Assembly (NCBI GenBank): GCA_963780865.1
Contig: CAWADT010000022.1
Location: 1 to 64,000, forward strand
Length of the DNA stretch: 64,000 nt
Source of the DNA: FEN-1073 sp963780865
GTDB lineage: Bacteria; Chloroflexota; Anaerolineae; Anaerolineales; RBG-16-64-43
Direction: 5' to 3'
Positions 9,218-17,451 of the stretch are shown here, piece by piece. A model generated the notes under the pieces. It searched no databases, was not told where the DNA came from, and saw nothing but the letters and a program-made list of their open reading frames with translations. The number at the start of each line of letters is the position of its first letter. Position 1 is the first letter of the stretch. The position numbers and the translations under genes are program-made.

Positions 9218-10170
9218 AAGAAACGCTCCACGCCCTGACCGCCGACGCCGAGGGGGAGCGGCTGGACCGGTTCCTCGGGCGGGCGTTGGCGGAACACTCC
9301 CGCGCATACCTTCAAAAAATAATCACCGAAGGCTTCGTTCTGGTAAACGGAAGCCCCTCGATTAAATCCTCGCTGCGTCTAAAAAAAGGCGACATCGTGA
9401 CGGCGCGCATTCCCCCGCCGGAAAGTTCCGAGGTGGAGCCGGAAGCGATCCCGCTGCGGATTATCTTCGAGAATGCGGACGTGCTGGTGATCGACAAGCC
9501 GGCCGGGATGGTGGTGCACCCGGCGGCCGGCCACCGGCGCGGGACGCTGGTGGGGGCGGTGCTGGCCCACTCGCCGGAGGTGGGGGCGGTGGGCGAGATC
9601 GAGCGGCCGGGCATCGTCCACCGGCTGGATAAAGACACCTCGGGGCTGATCCTGGTGGCGAAGAACGCCGCGGCGCAGCGCTTCCTGCAGGAAGCCTTCG
9701 CCCGCCGGCGCGCGGAAAAAACGTACCTGGCGCTCGTGACGGGCCGGCCGCCCACGCCGGAGGGGCGAATCGAAACGCTCATCGGGCGCGATCCCTCCCA
9801 CCGAAAGCGAATGTCCGTGGTTCCCCCCTCGCGCGGCCGCGAGGCCGTGACCCTGTTCCACACCCGCGAACGATTCGCCAACTGCACGCTGCTCGAAGTG
9901 CACCCGCTCACCGGCCGCACGCATCAGATCCGCGTGCATCTGGCCTACATCGGATGCCCGGTCGTGGGCGACGCGGTGTACGGCCGACCCTCACCCCCCA
10001 TCCCCCTCGCCCGGAAAAATCCGGGCGAGGGGACCCGGCAGATGCTGCATGCCTGGAAACTCAAGATCACGTTGCCGGGCGAGGATGCACCGAGGGAGTT
10101 CGAGGCTCCGCTGCCGGAGGATTTTCAAACTCTCCTGGATGGTCTGCGAGATCCAAAAAAATTGATTTGA
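9214..10170 (+). CDS. rluD: RluD-type 23S rRNA pseudouridine synthase
   Basis: Converts uridine to pseudouridine in large-subunit rRNA. The GTG start overlaps the lspA stop (GTGA). The N-terminal S4 RNA-binding domain (residues about 10-75, ERLDRFLGRAL to LKKGD) is followed by the catalytic domain with VIDKPAGMVVHPAAGH and the active-site Asp in HRLDKDTSGLI, then HPLTGRTHQIRVHL. At residues about 259-277 a Pro/Gly-rich insertion (SPPIPLARKNPGEGTRQ) is encoded by a perfect 12-bp palindrome of a dispersed repeat, yet the frame stays open. RluB/C-type specificity cannot be excluded, but the domain order fits RluD. Confidence 0.88.
   Translation: MKETLHALTADAEGERLDRFLGRALAEHSRAYLQKIITEGFVLVNGSPSIKSSLRLKKGDIVTARIPPPESSEVEPEAIPLRIIFENADVLVIDKPAGMVVHPAAGHRRGTLVGAVLAHSPEVGAVGEIERPGIVHRLDKDTSGLILVAKNAAAQRFLQEAFARRRAEKTYLALVTGRPPTPEGRIETLIGRDPSHRKRMSVVPPSRGREAVTLFHTRERFANCTLLEVHPLTGRTHQIRVHLAYIGCPVVGDAVYGRPSPPIPLARKNPGEGTRQMLHAWKLKITLPGEDAPREFEAPLPEDFQTLLDGLRDPKKLI
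9988..10035. repeat. Palindromic dispersed repeat inside the rluD coding sequence
   Basis: CCCCTCGCCCGG (10003-10014), loop aaaaat, then the perfect complement CCGGGCGAGGGG (10021-10032), preceded by cctcaccccccat. The same style of CCCTC...GAGGG palindrome occurs in intergenic DNA at 17.16, 20.24 and 33.74 kb. Here it lies in frame within rluD. Confidence 0.7.
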
Positions 10171-10207
10171 ATGATTTCCGGTGAACAGAACCGGAAAGGA
10201 AGAATCC

Positions 10208-10985
10208 ATGGACGTTCGCGATCACAACCGGCAGGCGTGGAACCGGCAAGTGGAGAAAGGAAATCCATGGACCATTCCGGTGGATGCGGATACGATCGCC
10301 GACGCGAGACGCGGGAAGTGGGAGCTGTATCTCACGCCTCTCCGGCCGGTTCCAAAGGCGTGGCTGCCTTCCGTGGAGGGCTTGAACGTACTTTGTCTGG
10401 CCTCCGGCGGCGGGCAGCAGGGGCCGCTCCTCGCGGCGGCCGGCGCGCGGGTGACGGTGCTGGATAACTCGCCGCGGCAGCTCGAGCGCGACCGCGAGGT
10501 GGCCGCGCGCGAAGGGTTGAAGCTTGAAACCGTGGAAGGGGACATGGCGAACCTGGCGATGTTCGCCGAGGGCACATTCGATTTGATCGTTAATCCGGTT
10601 TCGAACGTTTTTGCGCCTGACGTGCGTGCCGATCTGGCGCGAGGCGTACCGCGTGCTACGCAAGGGCGGGGCGCTGATCGCCGCGTTCGACAATCCGATC
10701 GTGCACATGGTGGACGAGGAGGAATGGGAGCGCAGCCGGAGGATCGTAGTAAAGCACGCGCTTCCCTACTCGGACGTGAACACGCTCTCCGCCGCGGAGA
10801 AGCAGCGCTTCCTCGTGGAAGGGATTCCGATGGAATTCGGCCATACGCTGGAAGCGCAAATCGGGGGACAGTGCGAGGCGGGTTTTATCATCACCGGCCT
10901 ATACGAAGACGGCGACCGGCCGGAGGACCGCCGGCCACTGACGGGGTTCAGCCCGGAGTATATCGTGACGAGGGCGGTAAAATAA
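10208..10985 (+). CDS. SAM-dependent class I methyltransferase (one frameshift)
   Basis: A small methyltransferase of the type 11 kind, about 258 residues after repair. The Gly-rich SAM loop is NVLCLASGGGQQGPLLAAAGA, followed by VTVLDNSPRQLERDRE with the acidic residue that binds the ribose. Then come the GDMANL strand and FDLIVNPVSNVF. A +1 shift near 10632 restores PIWREAYRVLRKGGALIAAFDNP, the usual motif after the catalytic domain. The ATG at 10208 is chosen over an upstream in-frame ATG at 10181 because homologues of this type begin near DHNRQAWNRQ. The substrate is unknown. Confidence 0.8.
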
Positions 10986-11467
10986 TTTTATTCTTTCCAA
11001 TTGCGCTGCAATAATATAAAAAATAAGCATGCTTTTAAATGCTGGTCAATCACTTTAAAGAAATAAATTGGCGGACCTTCAACAATTTACAATCCGCAGC
11101 ATCGCGTATCAAAGTCATCCATCAATCAACCCCCTAAACAGTCTACCGTTATCTATAAAGTAGATATTGATGAGCGTCCATGCACGGCATGCGAACCGGC
11201 CGTGTGAGGCGGTTCCAATAAAAACCGGAGCCAAGATCGTGACTGGATATTGCGTGACGCGGTTGAAATCTGTTAAGAGGAAACTACCTAGCAAAAATAC
11301 CTGACTATATGGAGAAGGAAACTCCAATAATTTTTAAGGGTGAATATGATGTCTGTTGAAAAAAGGATAAAAAAGGTTTGCAAAATCCAAATATATTCAA
11401 TATCAATTATTAAGAACGAAATACCCATTAAGGGGGCAAATAGGCAAAAAAGTGTCGAATGTCACTA
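10986..11467. other. AT-rich intergenic region, no gene seen
   Basis: About 480 bases separating the methyltransferase from the pilus operon, distinctly AT-richer than both neighbours. The longest open frames are short and have no recognisable protein content. A small hairpin-forming GC stretch lies around 11175-11225. Nothing further can be supported. Confidence 0.5.
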
Positions 11468-11495
11468 TTCAAATAAAAAATAAAATTGGTATACT
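11468..11495 (+). promoter_or_regulatory. Putative promoter of the Tad pilus operon
   Basis: TATACT at 11490-11495 with TTCAAA at 11468-11473 and 16-base spacing. It precedes a leader of about 220 bases before cpaB. The leader contains a cccgg/ccggg hairpin near 11670 but no riboswitch class that could be recognised. Confidence 0.45.
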
Positions 11496-11722
11496 TATCG
11501 CAATAAAAGGGCAAGATTACTAAAAGCGAGGGGGCTTTTTCTTAAATTAATCCAAGTTGGAAAAGTCAACGGGGGGATGATGTTGGATCGGGCAAGAAGC
11601 ACGACGCGAACGGCACAGGGGGAAGACGTTTTCCCTCATCTTCAATCCCCAAACATAAAATTTTTCTCCCGGAAATCATCTCCCGGGTTAATAAAGGAGC
11701 AAGTTTTCATAGGAGGCGAGGA

Positions 11723-12539
11723 ATGAAGAAATACATCCCGTTGGTTATTGCGGCCGTCGTTTTCCTGCTGGCCCTGGTCCTTTTACAGCCGGAAGCAACG
11801 TCGCAAGTAGTGGTGTTGGTTAGTGATCTTCCTGCCGGGCATACTATGACTGCGATCGACATGGCTGTCCGCGATATCCCGGATTCCTTCCTTCCCTTAG
11901 ATGCCATCACGTCTCCCGCCCAGGCGATCGGTCAGACTCTCAAGACCGATCATGCGGCCGGGGATATCCTCCGCAAAGCTCATTTGGGCGAACCCATCGC
12001 ACTCAAGCCGGACGAACGTGCGATTGCGATCCAGGTGGATGATGCATCCGGCATGGGCGGGCTCATCGCCCCGGGCGATACGGTCGGACTCACGGCAGTG
12101 ATCTTCGGCAACCAAGCTGGCTTTTTCGAAAGTAACCGCCGAAGGATTCCGCGTGCTGTATGTCTCACCGGAATTCCGCGCGGGATTTTCCCAGATGCAA
12201 TCAGCGAGCCTTTCGGGCAGCACGTCCGCCCTGCCACAGCAACGCGCTACCCAGGGTATCGTCTTGCTGGCGGTACCCACCGAACTCATCGACGTGAAAT
12301 ATGATTTCACATCCGTCGGCGGTTCGGTCACTGTGGAAAAAGTCAACGCCGTGGAGTTGATCGCTGCGATCACCGCATCCGGCAACGCCAAGATCATCCT
12401 CTACAAACTCCCGCTGAACCCATCCGAAATGGACAGCCCCGGACTGTACCTGCCGGATCTGGTCTTCATCCCCAGCCCGACCCCGCTTCCCTCGCCCACC
12501 GTAACGCCGGAAGGGCTGCCGACGACGACAGTGAAGTGA
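11723..12539 (+). CDS. cpaB: CpaB/RcpC-like SAF-domain pilus assembly protein (one frameshift)
   Basis: First gene of the Tad cluster, with an excellent ribosome site (aggaggcgagga) before the ATG. An N-terminal membrane anchor (YIPLVIAAVVFLLALVLL) is followed by the SAF domain (VVVLVSDLPAGHTMTAIDM) and the RcpC-like region (GLIAPGDTVGLTAVIF). A +1 shift near 12131 restores VTAEGFRVLYVSPEF and the C-terminal half, which ends in a Pro/Thr-rich tail. In diderms CpaB works with the CpaC secretin. No secretin gene is present here, consistent with a cell lacking a typical outer membrane. It probably supports the pilus at the cell surface. Confidence 0.82.
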
Positions 12540-12551
12540 GGAGTTGAGATC

Positions 12552-13827
12552 ATGTTCCCCCAAGCAACCCAGGATTCCTCGATCGTTGTTGTCCTGCTCG
12601 GAGGCCCACCGGAGCGGGTGACCCTCTGGTATAGCGCCTTCATGGCGGATAGCCGCTTCCGGGTGGCTTCGCTCGCCACCGACGCGGACTCGTTCCTGAT
12701 GCAGCTAGCGGGCAATCCGGAAGTCGTATTGGTCGACGCGTCGCTCTTTTCGGGCCCGCCACCGCTGATCGAGGCGCTCACGAAGGTTTCGGGCTCGGCT
12801 TACGTGGTGTTGCCGTCGATGGACGAAGCCCAGCGGCAGACGATCGCCTCCGGTCCATCCGTCAAGGGAGTGTATTCCGCCGAAAGCTTCAACCTCGCGA
12901 TGGCGACTAACCAGATCCACGCCAACGCCCTCGCCCGCCGGCAGATGGCGCCCTCGGTGGGGGATTGGGGCACTCAGAAGCGCGAAGCCGCCACCGCCAC
13001 CACCGGGCTGCGGATCATCACCGTCTGGAACCAGTGCGGCGGTTCGGGCAAGACCACGATCGCCACCAACCTAGCCTTCGAAGCCTCGCGGCGCGGGATC
13101 CGCACGCTGCTGATCGGTCTGGGCGCGCCGGATATTGCGCCGCTGATGATGGGATTGAACGCCACGCCCAACATCATCAAGTTGGCGAGCCAACCCGATC
13201 CCGCAAATTCTGAAGCAATCCGTTCAAAAAACAGGCGACTTGGATGTATTGGCCGGGTTCCCCGACGTGCTGGCCGAAAGCCAAATCCTCAACTCCCCAC
13301 CGGATTCGGAAAATTCGCTCACGAAACTGGTGATGATGGCGGCCTACGAGGGCTACGCCTGCATCGTCCTCGACGCGGCGCACTCCCAGGTGGCGGCGCT
13401 CGCCCTGGCGGCCTCGAATACTCTGATCCTGGTGGCGCGGCCGACCCTGGCCGACGCCTGGTGCACGGTGGAAGCCTGGCGCACGCTGCAGGAGCGGATG
13501 GCCGGCAAGCACCGCATCGCGGCCCAGAACGTGATCGTGGTGCTCAACCGCAGCCGTTCCGGATCGATAACCGCCTCCGAATGGCACGGCGACGCTTCGC
13601 GCGTCTGGCAGCGGCCGTTCCCGGCGGTGGGCGCGGTGTTCCCGGAGGATTTCGAGGTGGAACGCGCGCAGGAGCAGGGCAAGCTGCCGCTCCTGCAGGT
13701 GGATTCGTTCTCCAAACCGTTGATCGCGGTCGCCAACTCGCTCTTTGGCGCGAAAGCCGCGTATGAGGATAAGAGCGGCAAACACGTCTCGGTTGGCGGA
13801 TTGTTCAGCGTGCGCGTGAAGAAGTGA
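12552..13827 (+). CDS. cpaE: CpaE-like MinD/ParA family ATPase (one frameshift)
   Basis: Tad pilus localisation ATPase. The N-terminal part (residues 1-120) resembles a receiver-like atypical response-regulator domain, as in CpaE proteins (VVVLLGGPPERVTLWY). The P-loop N-Q-C-G-G-S-G-K-T-T-I-A lies near residue 160 and is followed by FEASRRGIRTLLIGL. A +1 shift near 13204 (an extra C in ccc) restores QILKQSVQKTGDLDVLAG and the remainder through IVLDAAHSQVAALAL, ending in GGLFSVRVKK. The ATG lies 12 bases after cpaB and follows gaggag. The polar-targeting role is known for the family and inferred here. Confidence 0.85.
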
Positions 13828-14093
13828 CGATGTAGCAGGGGAGTTTGGGTGTTGATCGTCACCCCCGCGCCTGCCCTCGGGAAACATACCGGCTCGCGTC
13901 TGGTCCATAAGCCGGGATGAGTGTGAAGCGAGGGTGTTCTTGGCGGGGGTTCAAAGATGGTGATTGGCGAAAGAGCCCCTGGATGCCCGCCAGGTGCACG
14001 CGGGCATGACAAACAGTGCAATAAGCTCCATCCCCCCTATGTTTGCTCGGCGGGGGCTTGCAATGACATAGATTATTCTGTAAGGGAGCTTTT
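13828..14093. repeat. Spacer between cpaE and cpaF with dispersed-repeat fragments
   Basis: About 265 non-coding bases inside the pilus operon. It holds segments of the dispersed gcgggcatgac-type repeat (for example tggatgcccgccaggtgcac followed by gcgggcatgaca, near 13979-14009) and a second copy-like end (cggcgggggcttgcaatgac, 14050-14069). The ribosome site of cpaF (aagggagc) is at its right edge. No gene was seen. Confidence 0.5.
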
Positions 14094-15311
14094 ATGTGGA
14101 CCCGGCTTGCGGCAAACGTTTCCGACGAGCAACGAAAGCGGTTGGTGGAGGATGCGGCTAAGGGGCTGCAACATCTGCCGCTCGACGAGCTGCGCGATCG
14201 GAACAAGCTTGCCCAGAAAGCCCAGCAGCAACTCTCCCAGCTCATCACCACCCTCGGGGTGGTCGTCCCGACCGAGGAACTCAATACGCTCGTCCAGCAG
14301 GTCGTGGCGCGGCTGGGCGGGCTTGGCTTCTTCCACGACCTGCTGCCGCCGCAGCGAAACGATCTTTCCGAGATCGTCGTCACCCCGAGCGGCGGGGTGT
14401 GGGTGCTCAAGAAGGGCGCGCCGCGGTTCGACCGGACTGAGATCCACCCGACGCGCGAGGAAGTTTGGCGCGGGGTGGAGGCGCTCCTGGCGCCGCTCGG
14501 GCGGTCGGTGAACGAAGCCACGCCCTCGGTGGACGCCAAACTCCCGCGCACGGAAAACTTCTCCGGCGCGCGGATCAAAGTGCTGCATCCCTGCATCGTC
14601 CCCGGCGAAGGATACCCCTCGATCAACATCCGGCTCTACGAGCCGCGGCCCGTCACGCCCGATCAGCTGATCGCCTGGGGCATGGCGCCCGAGGCGGTGA
14701 TTCGCGGCCTGGTGGAGATCGTCGCCCGCACCGCGCGCGTGCTGGTCATCGGCGGCACCGCCACCGGCAAAACCACCTTCCTCTCGGGCATCAGCGCCGG
14801 GATCCCGCGCGAAGAGCGCGTGATCAAAATCGAGGACCCGGAGGAGATCTGGCTCGATCACCCGCACACGGTGACGATCGAAGCGCGCCCGGCGCCGCCC
14901 GGCTCCTCAATTCCCTCCTATACCGTTCGCAACGGCGTCGACGACGCGATGCGGATGAGCCCGCGCTGGCTGATCGTCGGCGAGGTGCGCACCGGAGACG
15001 CGGCGATGTCGCTCTTCCGTGCGCAAATGTCCGACCATCCCGGACTTTCGACCTTCCACTCCGAAGGGCCGGAGGAAACCGTCTTCCGGCTGGCGGTGAT
15101 CATGTTCGCCGACCTGCAGGTGCAGATGCCTGCCGCGCGGGCGATTTTCGCCCAGGCGGTGGACGTGGTGATCCAGGTGGGCTGGGCGGAAGGCAAGCGC
15201 GCGCTTCTGGGAGTGTGGGAAGTGGCGCGCGACCTGCAGCAGGGCGAGGTAGTCTTCCGCAAACTGTATTCTCGCGGCGACGCGATGCTGCAACCCTTTA
15301 CCCGGAGGTGA
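14094..15311 (+). CDS. cpaF: TadA/CpaF secretion ATPase
   Basis: Hexameric ATPase powering Flp pilus assembly, 405 residues and intact. The N-terminal helical part (residues about 10-110) is followed by the CpaF-type domain and Walker A G-G-T-A-T-G-K-T-T (about residues 217-226). The Asp/Glu box KIEDPEEIWL, an arginine-rich stretch (RMSPRWLIVGEVRTGDA) containing Walker B, and the His box STFHSEGPEETVFRL all match type II/IV secretion ATPases. The ATG at 14094 follows aagggagc. The stop overlaps the GTG of tadB, so the downstream platform genes are translationally coupled. Confidence 0.92.
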   Translation: MWTRLAANVSDEQRKRLVEDAAKGLQHLPLDELRDRNKLAQKAQQQLSQLITTLGVVVPTEELNTLVQQVVARLGGLGFFHDLLPPQRNDLSEIVVTPSGGVWVLKKGAPRFDRTEIHPTREEVWRGVEALLAPLGRSVNEATPSVDAKLPRTENFSGARIKVLHPCIVPGEGYPSINIRLYEPRPVTPDQLIAWGMAPEAVIRGLVEIVARTARVLVIGGTATGKTTFLSGISAGIPREERVIKIEDPEEIWLDHPHTVTIEARPAPPGSSIPSYTVRNGVDDAMRMSPRWLIVGEVRTGDAAMSLFRAQMSDHPGLSTFHSEGPEETVFRLAVIMFADLQVQMPAARAIFAQAVDVVIQVGWAEGKRALLGVWEVARDLQQGEVVFRKLYSRGDAMLQPFTRR

Positions 15312-16233
15312 GCGCGGTGGATCTGGAAATCCTCAAACCATATATTGCCGGAGGTGCGCTTGGCCGTCGGCGCCTATTTCCTCGTGCGAATGCTGACTCA
15401 GATCCGTCGGCCCGCCGGCCGGCTGACCCAGTTTGCCGGCCCAGCCGAGCAGAAGACAGCAACGGATACAGGCTCGCAAAATCATAAAATCCGGCTGGTG
15501 TTTTCCTCCTTCGGATTGGACGTCTCGGGAGCGGAAACGCCTGGCCCTATACCTGGCCTTCGCCGGGGTGGGGCTGGCGATGGCCTGCTCCTGCTGATTG
15601 TCGGGGCGCCGATACTGATGGTTCCGGCTGCGTTCCTGGCCGCCTGGTTCCTGGTGAATTCCCAATTGAACGGCGCCTGGGCAAAACTCACCCACGGGAT
15701 AGAAAAGGATATTCCCATATTCCTCTCGCGCCTGGCATCCACTGTGCAAATTGAATCCAACATGCTGGAAGCGCTGAACGAAGTGACCGAAACGCTCGAT
15801 TCCAAGAGCCCGCTGCGGGAATGGATGTTGCGGCTTATCGCGCGCTGCCAGGCCGGCGGACAGCAGGCGCTGGACGGAAATGCTGAAGGAAGCCCAGGCC
15901 ATTTCCCCCAGCCTTGGCATTGCCATTTTCGAAATCGGCCGGCTGTGGGAGACCGGCGGCCCGGGGTACGTAAAAGCCTTCAACATGGCGGCGGAAAACA
16001 TCGGCGACGCGCTCAAGGCGCGCAGCCTGGCGCACGCCAAGGGGGACGGCGCCAAGGGTTCCATCCGCATGATCGTGCTGGCGTTGGTCGGCGTGATGGT
16101 TTTCCTCTTCCGCACGCCCCAGTTCGCCGCATCCTTGCAGGACACAACCATCCAGATCGTCTTCGCCTTCATGCTGGGCTGGATGTTCTTCGGCTGGTCG
16201 GTGATCGATTCGATCATCGAGAGTGCCATATGA
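15308..16233 (+). CDS. tadB: TadB-like pilus platform protein (about four frameshifts)
   Basis: Inner-membrane platform protein with a type II secretion F domain. The GTG at 15308 overlaps the cpaF stop. Frame changes near 15345 (+1), 15530 (+1), 15576 (-1) and 15876 (+1) are needed to join DLEILKPYI, EVRLAVGAYFLVRMLTQ, RKRLALYLAFAGVGLAM, LLLLIVGAPILMVPAAFLAA and MLKEAQAISPSLGIAIFEIG into one protein. The last part (FNMAAENIGDALKARSLAHA, then two hydrophobic helices) is typical of TadB. The many indels leave exact residue numbering uncertain. Confidence 0.75.
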
Positions 16234-17135
16234 GCCTGTCTTCCGTTCAATCCTTTTTCCATAATCCCACGGTCCAATTCCTGATCGTGCTGGTTGCCGC
16301 TACGATCGCGGCCCTGGCGGTCTACCTGATTTTCTCCTCGATGAGCTTTGAGCAATCCACGTCGCGCCGGCTGGGAAAATTCGCCGGGACCATCCCGACC
16401 GGGATGACGGAAGAAATCGGCGGCGCGGTATTGAAACTCTACGGGCCGGGATACCAGTCATATGCTGGGCAACCTGGATTGGGCTCAACTCGGCGGAAAT
16501 TATGAGGGCTGGACCCTGGCCACCTTGATCGGCCGCTGCGCGATTTTCGGCGTGGGGGCAGCGGCCATGTTCCTCATCGCAACCGGGAACATTATTTTCG
16601 TCCTGGCAGGCGGCCTGCTGGCCGGATATTTTCCCGATCCTGCAGGTGAATGGGCGCGCAGGCGACGTGAAAAAGCAGGTCGGGCGCGAGGTGCCGGAGA
16701 TCGCCGCGCTGGTGGCGGCGGAACTGGCGGCGGGGAACGCGCCGGACGTGGCGATCGAGCGCGCTTCGCAGGTGCCGGGCCCGTTTGGCAAACTTCTCTC
16801 GCGCGGGTTGGCGAACTCGCGTTCGAGCGGCAAGCCGCTCTTTTCCCGCAAACCGGTGCGCGGCACATTGGTGGATGTGCTGCTTGGGACCGGGTTTGAG
16901 CCAGGTGACGGCCTTCGGCGCCCAACTCGACCTGGTGGCCGGCAAGGGCGTGGCCGGCGCGGAGATGATGGCGGATATTTCCCGCGCCATCTCGCGGGAA
17001 TATTTCGAATACGTTATGAGCGCAGCAGAGAGCTTGGAAGGAAATTTGGTCATCCCGACCGCGATTTTCTTCTTTGTGCCATTGACCGCGATCATTATGC
17101 TGCCGATCATGACTTCGCTTTCCAAGGCGTTCTAG
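16230..17135 (+). CDS. tadC: TadC-like pilus platform protein (three frameshifts)
   Basis: Second membrane platform protein of the Tad machine. The ATG at 16230 overlaps the tadB stop (ATGA). After an N-terminal hydrophobic helix (FLIVLVAATIAALAVYLIFS) the frame shifts near 16460 (+1), 16635 (+1) and 16895 (+1). Restoring these yields MLGNLDWAQLGGNYEGW, two helices, the conserved REVPEIAALVAAELAAGNAP segment typical of T2SF proteins, LSQVTAFGAQLDLVAGKGVA and a C-terminal transmembrane helix (TAIFFFVPLTAIIMLP). It ends before a palindromic repeat. Confidence 0.75.
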
Positions 17136-17155
17136 AAGACCCCTTCCTTCTACCC

Positions 17156-17240
17156 CAGCCCCTCTCCCAGCTTACCCCCGCTTCGCGAGGGCAGGCGCTG
17201 GGAGAGGGGGAGCCGATGATTTTTCGGCGGGGTGAGGGGT
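17156..17240. repeat. Palindromic dispersed repeat after tadC
   Basis: cagcccctctcccagc pairs with gctgggagagggggagc across a short gap. This is the same type as the palindromes at 20.24 and 33.74 kb. It is non-coding and lies between tadC and the Ig-like protein. Confidence 0.65.
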
Positions 17241-17451
17241 GGGGCGAGGGGATGTCTACATGGATAAAATAGAATTAGACCGTAGTCCGGCCCGCTCCAG
17301 GGATGCCAGCAACCACTACTCGGCGTGCTGTTTCCTTTCCGGAATTGTCTCCGGCATTTTTAACGCCTCGATGAATTTTATATTAGCCCGCGCCGAGAAA
17401 TGGCGCGCCGCCTTGACCGGAAGAATACAATCCTTTTTAAAGGGGGAGACG

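Noticed and set aside
11160..11225. Group II intron-like end (cacggcatgcgaaccggccg)
   Set aside because: Domain V cannot be drawn convincingly and no intron-encoded protein is present.
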